A stretch of DNA of 64,000 bases, taken from the NCBI GenBank assembly GCA_018889975.1, contig CP076546.1, forward strand, positions 3,844,001 to 3,908,000. The letters are read 5' to 3'. Below are positions 26,699 to 33,083 of this stretch, piece by piece. Source of the stretch: Bacillus sp. NP157 (GTDB lineage Bacteria; Pseudomonadota; Gammaproteobacteria; Xanthomonadales; Rhodanobacteraceae). Every line of letters begins with the position of its first letter. Position 1 is the first letter of the stretch. The translations under genes and the position numbers were made by a program. The notes under the pieces are model-generated. The model did not search any database and was not told the origin of the DNA. It saw nothing but the letters and a program-made list of their open reading frames with translations.

Positions 26699-28747
26699 AT
26701 GGATAGCACTACCAACCCGCTTCTCGATCCCAGCGGCGACCTGCCTGCCTTCTCGGCCATCCGCCCGGAACACGTCGAGCCTGCCGTCGATCGCCTGATC
26801 GCCACCCAGCGCGCCGGCATCGACCAGATCACCGCGGGCGGCGCCGAGCGCGATTTCGAGCACGTGATCCTCGCCCAGGAGCGCCTCGACCAGGCCCTGT
26901 CGCGTGCGTGGGCGCCGGTCAGCCACCTGCATTCGGTGGCCGATTCCGAAGCGCTGCGCAAGGTCCACGGCGCCGCCGAGGAAAAGCTGACCGACCACGG
27001 CATCGAGGTCGGCCAGAACCGTGAGCTTTACGCCGCCACCCAGGCGGTTGCCGATCGCGAGGATTTCGCCGGCCTGCCCGTGGCCGCGCGTGCCGCGGTC
27101 GAGCACGCGTTGCGCGATTTCCGTCTCTCCGGCGTGGCGCTGGAAGAGCCGGCGCGTACACGGTTCCGCGAGATCGGCGTCGAGCTGTCGCGCCTGACCA
27201 CCGAGTTCTCCAATGCCGTGCTCGATGCCACCGAGGCCTGGCACAAGCACATCACCGACGAGCGCGACCTCGCCGGCATCCCTGCTTCCGGCCGTGCCGT
27301 GCTGCGCGAGTACGCCCGCGAGCAGGAGCTCGACGGCTACCTGGTGACGCTCAAGCAGCCGAGCGTGCAGGCCGTGCTGACCTACGCCGAGAATCGCGAC
27401 CTGCGCTTCGACGTGTACTACGCCTACCAGACGCGTGCCTCGGATCAGGGTCCGAACAAGGGCAAGTTCGACAATTCCGAACGGATCGAGAAGATCGTCG
27501 CGCTTCGCCACGAAGCCGCGCAGTTGCTCGGTTTCGCCAACGCCGCCGAGGAATCGCTCGCGACGAAGATGGCGACGTCGCCGCAGGAAGTGCTCGATTT
27601 CCTGCGCAACCTCGCCGCCAAGGCCCGTCCGCGCGCCCGCGAGGAACTCGCCGAACTGCGCCGCTTCGCCACCGAGACCCTGAAGATCGACAACCTCGAG
27701 CCGTGGGACGTGGCCTTCGCCGCCGAGCGCCTGCGCCAGGAACGCTACGCGCTGGACGAGGAACAGCTGAAGCCGTATTTCCCCGCGCAGCAGGTGGTCG
27801 ATGGCCTGTTTGCCGTAGTCCAGCGCCTGTACGGCGTGACCTTCAATCCGCGCGACGACGTCGACACCTGGAACAAGGACGTCCGCTATTACGATCTCTG
27901 CAACGCCGACGGCAGCGTGTTCGCTGGCGCGTACGTCGACCTCTATGCCCGCTCGGGCAAGCGTGGCGGCGCGTGGATGGACGTGTGCGAGGCGCGCTTC
28001 CGCGACGGCGACCGCATGCAGCTCCCGGTTGCCTTCCTCACCTGCAACTTCCCACCGCCGACCGACGGCGCACCGGCCTTGCTGACGCACGACGACGTGC
28101 TCACGCTGTTCCACGAATTCGGCCACGGCCTCCATCACATGCTGACCGAAGTGGACATCCCGTCCGTCGGTGGCATCGACGGCGTGGAATGGGACGCGGT
28201 GGAACTGCCCAGCCAGTTCATGGAGAACTTCGCCTGGGACCTGGAAGCCCTGCGGCTGTTCGCGAAGCACTACCAGACCGGGGAGCCGCTGCCGGACGAC
28301 CTGTACGAGCGGATGCTCAAGGCACGCTACTTCCAGACCGGCATGTTCCTGGTCCGCCAGCTGGAATTCGGCCTGTTCGACTTCCGCCTGCACCTGGAAT
28401 ACGACCCGGCGCGCGGTGCGCGTCCGATGGAGGTGCTTGAGGAAGTGCGCAAGGAAGTCTCCGTCCTGCACCCGCCCGTGTGGCAGCGTTTCCCCCATGC
28501 CTTCACCCACATCTTCGCTGGCGGCTATTCGGCCGGTTACTACAGCTACCTGTGGGCCGAGGTGCTCTCGGCCGACGCCTTCGAGCCGTTCGAGCAGGCC
28601 GGCGTGCTGGATCGCGCCACGGGCGACCGCTTCCGCCGCGAGATCCTCGCCGTGGGCGCGACCCGCCCCGCCCTGGCCTCGTTCACGGCCTTCCGTGGCC
28701 GCGCGCCGGAACCCGATGCGCTGTTGAAGAGCTACGGGCTGGCCTGA
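26699..28747 (+). CDS. prlC: Oligopeptidase A, M3 metallopeptidase
   Basis: 682 residues (E. coli OpdA 680). Zinc motif FHEFGHGLHHML near residue 472 and the downstream Glu in VELPSQFMENFAWD are the M3 signature; FAGGYSAGYYSYLWAEVL is the conserved substrate-binding segment. Cytoplasmic degradation of peptides, including cleaved signal peptides. Start chosen at MDSTTNPLL, after a ribosome binding site AAAGGAG. Confidence 0.95.
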   Translation: MDSTTNPLLDPSGDLPAFSAIRPEHVEPAVDRLIATQRAGIDQITAGGAERDFEHVILAQERLDQALSRAWAPVSHLHSVADSEALRKVHGAAEEKLTDHGIEVGQNRELYAATQAVADREDFAGLPVAARAAVEHALRDFRLSGVALEEPARTRFREIGVELSRLTTEFSNAVLDATEAWHKHITDERDLAGIPASGRAVLREYAREQELDGYLVTLKQPSVQAVLTYAENRDLRFDVYYAYQTRASDQGPNKGKFDNSERIEKIVALRHEAAQLLGFANAAEESLATKMATSPQEVLDFLRNLAAKARPRAREELAELRRFATETLKIDNLEPWDVAFAAERLRQERYALDEEQLKPYFPAQQVVDGLFAVVQRLYGVTFNPRDDVDTWNKDVRYYDLCNADGSVFAGAYVDLYARSGKRGGAWMDVCEARFRDGDRMQLPVAFLTCNFPPPTDGAPALLTHDDVLTLFHEFGHGLHHMLTEVDIPSVGGIDGVEWDAVELPSQFMENFAWDLEALRLFAKHYQTGEPLPDDLYERMLKARYFQTGMFLVRQLEFGLFDFRLHLEYDPARGARPMEVLEEVRKEVSVLHPPVWQRFPHAFTHIFAGGYSAGYYSYLWAEVLSADAFEPFEQAGVLDRATGDRFRREILAVGATRPALASFTAFRGRAPEPDALLKSYGLA

Positions 28748-28755
28748 CCGCCCCC

Positions 28756-28793
28756 GGAAACCCGCGTGACGCCCAGCCGTCACGCGGGTTTCC
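28756..28793 (+). terminator. Strong bidirectional terminator after prlC
   Basis: GGAAACCCGCGTGACG, loop CCCAGC, CGTCACGCGGGTTTCC: a perfect 16-bp stem nine bases after the prlC stop, ending 14 bases before the xthA ATG. Confidence 0.85.
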
Positions 28794-28795
28794 AT

Positions 28796-28801
28796 TACAA
28801 T
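28796..28801 (+). promoter_or_regulatory. Candidate -10 element for xthA (possible leaderless mRNA)
   Basis: TACAAT (one mismatch to TATAAT) ends six bases before the xthA ATG, so transcription would begin at or next to the start codon. No Shine-Dalgarno sequence is present and a strong terminator lies immediately upstream. The matching -35 region is poor. Confidence 0.4.
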
Positions 28802-28807
28802 GGCGCC

Positions 28808-29575
28808 ATGAAGATCGCTTCGTGGAACGTCAATTCGCTCAAGGTCCGCCTGCCGCATCTCCAGCAGTGGCTGGCAGAAGCGCAGCCGGACATCGTCGCG
28901 CTGCAGGAAACCAAGCTCACCGACGACAAGTTCCCGGTCGATGAGATCGCAGCCATGGGCTATCGCTCGGTGTTCTCCGGGCAGAAGACCTACAACGGCG
29001 TCGCCATCCTCGCGAAAGACGAACTGCGCGACGTCGTCACCGACATCGCGGGCCTCGACGATCCGCAGCGCCGTATCCTCGCGGCGACCGTGGGCGACAT
29101 CCGCGTCATCGACCTTTATGTGGTGAACGGCAAGGCGCTCGGCGACGAGAAGTACACCTATAAATTGCACTGGCTGGAGAAGGTGCGCGACTTCGTGGCG
29201 CAGGAAATGGCGAAGCACCCGAAGCTGGTGGTGCTGGGCGATTTCAACATCTGCCGCGACGACCGCGACGTCTACGATCCGGTCGCCTGGGGCGAGGACA
29301 TTTTCTGCTCACCGCCGGAACGCGCGGCCTTGCAGGCGATCTTCGACACGGGGCTTCACGACAGTTTCCGCCTGTTCACCGAAGATGCCGGGATTTTCAG
29401 CTGGTGGGACTACCGCCAGGCCGCGTTCCGGCGCAACATGGGGCTGCGGATCGACCTCATCCTGATCAGCGATGCACTCAAGGCCGTCGCCACTTCGTCG
29501 ATCATCGACAAGGGGCCGCGGAAATGGGAGCAACCGTCCGACCATGCGCCCGTCGCGCTGGAGTTGAACCTTTGA
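28808..29575 (+). CDS. xthA: Exodeoxyribonuclease III
   Basis: 255 residues of the exonuclease-endonuclease-phosphatase fold. N-terminal MKIASWNVNSLKVRLPHL, ALQETKL with the metal-binding Glu, VLGDFNICRDDRDV with Asp/Asn, and the terminal QPSDHAPVALEL with the catalytic Asp-His. Repairs abasic and oxidised 3' ends. Start is the ATG directly after the terminator. The next gene begins by overlapping its stop codon. Confidence 0.95.
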   Translation: MKIASWNVNSLKVRLPHLQQWLAEAQPDIVALQETKLTDDKFPVDEIAAMGYRSVFSGQKTYNGVAILAKDELRDVVTDIAGLDDPQRRILAATVGDIRVIDLYVVNGKALGDEKYTYKLHWLEKVRDFVAQEMAKHPKLVVLGDFNICRDDRDVYDPVAWGEDIFCSPPERAALQAIFDTGLHDSFRLFTEDAGIFSWWDYRQAAFRRNMGLRIDLILISDALKAVATSSIIDKGPRKWEQPSDHAPVALELNL

Positions 29576-30243
29576 ACGTACCCAAGTCCGAATGGCCCAG
29601 TTCCCTCGACGATAAGGAACTGGAGGAACTCGACACCTACCTGCGCGTGCACGGTAGTGACGGCGACCTCATGCTCGACGGCGTGCACGGGCTGCTCTCG
29701 GCCGTGGCCGTGGGCCCGCTCGAAGTGAAGCCGGAAGAATGGCTGCACGAAGTGCTGCACGATGCCTTCGACGACGAGAACGAGGGCAACCGCGTGCTGG
29801 CGCTGCTGGCCAAGCTCAACGACTCGGTCAGTGCCGAACTCGACGTCGATGCCTACGAACCGATCCTCGGCGAAATCGACACCGAAGAAGGCCCGCTGCT
29901 TTCGGCGGCCGGCTGGTGCGAAGGCTTCAGCCGCGGCATCGACATGCGCGCCCAGCTGTGGGAATCGCGCCTGGCCGAAGACCCGGAGCTGATGCAGTTG
30001 CTCGGCCCGGTCATGGCCCTCGCCGTGGACGAAGGCGTGCTGCAGGCCGATGCCGAATTCGAAAAGCTCACCGACGACGAATACGACGAATGCCTGGGCC
30101 AGTTGCCCGAGGTCCTCGCCGCCGTCGGCGACTACTGGCGCCAGCGTCCGCCCACCGACGAAGAACTCCGCGCGATGACCCACCCGCGCCGCGACGGCGA
30201 GGAATATCCGCCGCGCCAGCGTTCGGGGCATTGGGTGCATTGA
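29572..30243 (+). CDS. UPF0149 (YgfB/YecA-like) family protein
   Basis: 223 residues from a TTG start that overlaps the xthA TGA (TTGA), with GGAG eight bases upstream; no ATG fits as well. The acidic helical sequence LDDKELEELDTYLRVHG, MLDGVHGLLSAVAVGP, GWCEGFSRGID matches UPF0149. Function uncertain. Translational coupling with xthA is likely. Confidence 0.85.
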   Translation: MNVPKSEWPSSLDDKELEELDTYLRVHGSDGDLMLDGVHGLLSAVAVGPLEVKPEEWLHEVLHDAFDDENEGNRVLALLAKLNDSVSAELDVDAYEPILGEIDTEEGPLLSAAGWCEGFSRGIDMRAQLWESRLAEDPELMQLLGPVMALAVDEGVLQADAEFEKLTDDEYDECLGQLPEVLAAVGDYWRQRPPTDEELRAMTHPRRDGEEYPPRQRSGHWVH

Positions 30244-30280
30244 GGTAACGCGGCAACGCCGTCACCGTGTCGTGGGATGT

Positions 30281-30292
30281 TCGCGCGCAGGC
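30281..30292 (-). repeat. Left part of a REP element split by the IS
   Basis: TCGCGCGCAGGC, which continues as GCGCTCCTAC at 31519-31528 after removal of the IS and one copy of GGC. Together they restore a perfect 22-bp REP. Confidence 0.9.
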
Positions 30293-30352
30293 TGTAGTGG
30301 CCTAATTCCCATGGACCACGAGGTAGGAGCAAACTTTCTACCGAGGTGATCC

Positions 30353-30649
30353 ATGGGATATCGAGTTGTAGACCCTTCTGTGCAGAAGGAAGCCGTACGC
30401 CTGGTGGTGGACCAGGGGCAGCCGGTGTTGGCTGTGTGCAAGATGTTTGGGCTGGGTCCCACTGCGCTTAGGCGCTGGGTGGCTGCCGAGCGCGAGCGTC
30501 GGAGCCATCCGCCTGGCAAGGCCGAGCAGGACAAGGAAATGGCCGCGCTTCGCAAACGCGTTGCCCAGTTGGAGGGCGAGGTCGAATTCCTAAAAAAATT
30601 CGATGCCCTTCTCCAAAATCCGCCGCCTGGCTGGTCACGCAAGCGGTAG
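30353..30649 (+). CDS. IS3-family transposase OrfA (helix-turn-helix)
   Basis: 98 residues. N-terminal helix-turn-helix (VQKEAVRLVVDQGQPVLAVC...GPTALRRWV) binds the IS ends, followed by a leucine-zipper helix (MAALRKRVAQLEGEVEFLKK). Near its end the gene contains seven consecutive A residues where ribosomes can slip into orfB. Confidence 0.9.
   Translation: MGYRVVDPSVQKEAVRLVVDQGQPVLAVCKMFGLGPTALRRWVAAERERRSHPPGKAEQDKEMAALRKRVAQLEGEVEFLKKFDALLQNPPPGWSRKR
30592..30598 (+). other. A7 programmed -1 frameshift site
   Basis: Seven A residues in the FLKK codons of orfA. The -1 frame is open without stops from here into orfB, so slippage would make the OrfAB transposase fusion, as known for the IS3 family. 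Confidence 0.75.
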
Positions 30650-30690
30650 ATGCGGCGAGGGGCACGATCCCGGTAAGGCGGGCTTGCGCG

Positions 30691-31476
30691 GTGGCGGGCG
30701 TGTCCCGCAGCAGCTACTACGCCGGGCGGCGCGAGCGACGCGAGCGGACGATCGGGCCGGTGCTAGCCAAGGCTGCGCGGACGTTACACGAGCAGGGGCG
30801 ATGCAGCCTGGGGTCGCGCCGGCTGTCGGCGAGCTTGCGTAATCAGGGCCATGACGTTGGTCGCTACAGGGCCCGGACCCTGATCAAACAGCTGGGCCTG
30901 AAGCGTCGGCGCCGCCCGTACGCCCACTATCGACGAGCGACCAAGCCAGCCATCGTGGCCGACAACGACCTCAATCGCGAGTTTGATCCTGCCGCGCCGG
31001 ATGTGGCCTGGGCCGGTGACATCACGCAGGTTCGGGTGGGGCGGCGATGGCTGTATATCGCCATCGTGATGGACCTGTTTTCCCGGCGCATCGTGGGCTG
31101 GGCAACCGGCTCGATGGCCGATGCCTACCTGGCCGAGCAGGCTCTGGAGCTGGCACTGGCGCACCGGCAACCGCAGGGGCCACTGCTGTTCCACTCCGAC
31201 CAGGGCTGCCAGTACAGCGCGCAACGATTCGTCGACTTCCTCGCCCGGCGATCCATCCGGCAGAGCATGAGTCGCCGCGGAAACTGCTGGGATAACGCTG
31301 TCGTCGAACGCTTCTTCCACACCCTGAAACACGAATGGATGCCGACCAGTGGCTACGCGACGTTCGACGAGGCCACGAAGGACTTCTCCAGCTTCCTGAT
31401 CTATTACGACCAGCAGCGGCCGCACTCGCGGCTAAACGACGTGCCGCCAGCCACCTTCGAGTGGCTGGCGGCATAA
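30691..31476 (+). CDS. IS3-family transposase OrfB (DDE integrase domain)
   Basis: 261 residues from GTG 30691, but normally made as the C-terminal part of OrfAB. After a HTH_21-like region (HYRRATKPAIV) comes the rve domain with DDE residues: Asp in WAGDITQVR, Asp in LLFHSDQGCQYS and Glu in NAVVERFFHTLKHE. No internal stop or frameshift, so the enzyme looks intact. Confidence 0.92.
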   Translation: MAGVSRSSYYAGRRERRERTIGPVLAKAARTLHEQGRCSLGSRRLSASLRNQGHDVGRYRARTLIKQLGLKRRRRPYAHYRRATKPAIVADNDLNREFDPAAPDVAWAGDITQVRVGRRWLYIAIVMDLFSRRIVGWATGSMADAYLAEQALELALAHRQPQGPLLFHSDQGCQYSAQRFVDFLARRSIRQSMSRRGNCWDNAVVERFFHTLKHEWMPTSGYATFDEATKDFSSFLIYYDQQRPHSRLNDVPPATFEWLAA

Positions 31477-31515
31477 AACGCCTACGGCGTGGTCCACGAG
31501 GACTTGACCACTACA

Positions 31516-31568
31516 GGCGCGCTCCTACACGGGCATGCAGGCTGATGTAGGAGCGCGCCCGCGCGCGA
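31516..31568. repeat. Remainder of split REP plus a second REP
   Basis: Right part of the interrupted REP (to 31528) and, 18 bp further, a complete REP in the opposite orientation (31547-31568). Before the IS arrived this was a REP pair (BIME) between the UPF0149 and pirin genes. Confidence 0.85.
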
Positions 31569-31680
31569 TCCCACACCCTCAACATTCCCCCAGAAACACA
31601 TCGTTCACCCCAGGCCCCTACCCCTAGCGTTCCCCAAGCGTCATCTTGACGGGCATTCCCGAACCCTCCAGGAGCCCACC

Positions 31681-32511
31681 ATGACCCACCGCAGCATCGT
31701 CCGCCGCGTCCGCGGCATGGACACCTCCGACGGCGCCGGCGTGAAGCTGAAGCGCGTCATCGGCCAGCCGGCGCTCGACATGGTCGATCCGTTCCTGATG
31801 CTGGACGAATTCCGTTCGGACCAGGCCGGCGACTACATCGAAGGCTTCCCCGACCATCCGCATCGCGGCTTCGAAACGGTGACCTACATGCTCGCCGGGC
31901 GCATGCGCCACGGCGACAACAAGGGCAACACCGGCGACCTCGGCCCGGGCAGCGTGCAGTGGATGACGGCCGGCAGCGGACTGGTCCACTCGGAGATGCC
32001 GCAGCAGGAAGAAGGCCTGATGTGGGGCTTCCAGCTGTGGGTGAACCTGCCCGCGACGGACAAGATGACCGCGCCGCGCTACCAGGACATCCCGCCGTCG
32101 GAGATCCCCGTGGTCGAGCCGGCACCGGGCGTCACCGTGAAGGTCGTCGCCGGCGAGCTGGCGGGCGCACGCGGTCCGGTCTCCGGTATCGCCACCGAGC
32201 CGGTCTACCTGGACATCTCGCTGGCCGCGGGCGCCGGGTTCGAGCTGGACCTGCCCGAGGGCCACAGCGCGTTCGCCTATGTCTTCGATGGCCCGGCGGC
32301 CACGGTGGCCGGGCAGTCGCTGGCGCGTAGCGAACTGGCGGTCCTGTCGAAGGGCGACAAGGTTGCCTTCGCCGCCGCCGAGCCCGCACGGATCCTGCTG
32401 GTGGCCGGTCGGCCGCTGGCGGAACCCGTGGCCCGCTATGGCCCGTTCGTGATGAACACGCCGGCGCAGATCCACGAGGCGATCGCCGACTTCCGAGCCG
32501 GCAAGTTCTGA
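31681..32511 (+). CDS. Pirin family protein
   Basis: 276 residues, bicupin. Metal ligands are visible in DHPHRGFETVTYMLAGRM and SGLVHSEMP (two His, then His and Glu), as in YhhW. Some pirins oxidise quercetin or similar flavonols; others act as redox regulators. AGGAG precedes the ATG. Confidence 0.92.
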   Translation: MTHRSIVRRVRGMDTSDGAGVKLKRVIGQPALDMVDPFLMLDEFRSDQAGDYIEGFPDHPHRGFETVTYMLAGRMRHGDNKGNTGDLGPGSVQWMTAGSGLVHSEMPQQEEGLMWGFQLWVNLPATDKMTAPRYQDIPPSEIPVVEPAPGVTVKVVAGELAGARGPVSGIATEPVYLDISLAAGAGFELDLPEGHSAFAYVFDGPAATVAGQSLARSELAVLSKGDKVAFAAAEPARILLVAGRPLAEPVARYGPFVMNTPAQIHEAIADFRAGKF

Positions 32512-32639
32512 CGGCAGTACGCGGGCGGGTGGCTTCCGAAACTGAACGAACCCCGGAAGTTCCCTGCCCCGTTTAAGTCCCGGAAGGGCATGGGTTTGTA
32601 GGCTTACGGCCATTCGCACTCGCGAGGCCTTCATTGCCC

Positions 32640-32999
32640 ATGCGCTTCCTGCTCACAGTCGTACCGCTAACCGCCGCGATGATCATCGCGGCCTGCTCCC
32701 CGCCCGACGCGCCGACCCCGGCCGCCAGCGGCCGCGCGACCGCCAGCACGGCGGCATCGCCGGCACCCGGCCGCACCGCGCCAGCCACCGCTGCCCTCGG
32801 CACCCCGGAATGGTACGACTGGGTCGACAAGACCCTCGCCATCAGCGATGACGGCCACGGCCCCAAGACCAACACCCCCGCGTGGGACCAGGCGGTCAAC
32901 GCCAAGCTGGGCCAGGAAGCCCCGCAGGCGGAACCGGGCTCGGCAGAGTGGCAGCAAGCCGTCGACGCGCTGCTGCGCACCCGCGTCGCTACCCACTAA
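32640..32999 (+). CDS. Hypothetical lipoprotein
   Basis: 119 residues. Signal MRFLLTVVPLTAAMIIAAC (Cys19), a Pro/Ala/Ser/Thr-rich linker, and a small C-terminal domain in which GTPEWYDWVD and GSAEWQQAVDALL look like two copies of one short helical motif. Family not recognised. An in-frame TTG two codons earlier is less likely as start. Confidence 0.72.
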   Translation: MRFLLTVVPLTAAMIIAACSPPDAPTPAASGRATASTAASPAPGRTAPATAALGTPEWYDWVDKTLAISDDGHGPKTNTPAWDQAVNAKLGQEAPQAEPGSAEWQQAVDALLRTRVATH

Positions 33000-33061
33000 G
33001 CCCGCTTTTGGATCGCTCGTTGGATCGCTGGGGATCGATGGCTTCATCGCTCCGTAGGCTT

Positions 33062-33083
33062 TCGCGCGCGGGCGCGCTCCTAC
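33062..33083 (-). repeat. REP element supplying the stop codon of the glycosidase gene
   Basis: Inverted-orientation REP variant. The TAG of the minus-strand glycosidase (33080-33082) lies inside its conserved CTCCTAC end. Confidence 0.85.

Larger units (their letters stand above)
30293..31515 (+). mobile_element. IS3-family insertion sequence, 1223 bp, apparently complete
   Basis: Begins TGTAGTGGCC and ends GACCACTACA, with terminal inverted repeats matching at 22 of 28 positions. Flanked by a 3-bp direct repeat GGC (30290-30292 and 31516-31518). Contains orfA and orfB in the frame relation expected for -1 frameshifting. All features point to a recent, possibly active insertion. IS group within the IS3 family not determined. 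Confidence 0.93.

Noticed and set aside
26057-29218. 1053-codon open frame on the minus strand
   Set aside because: It is antisense to the carbonic anhydrase, prlC and xthA genes, which all have clear family motifs. High G+C makes long shadow frames common.
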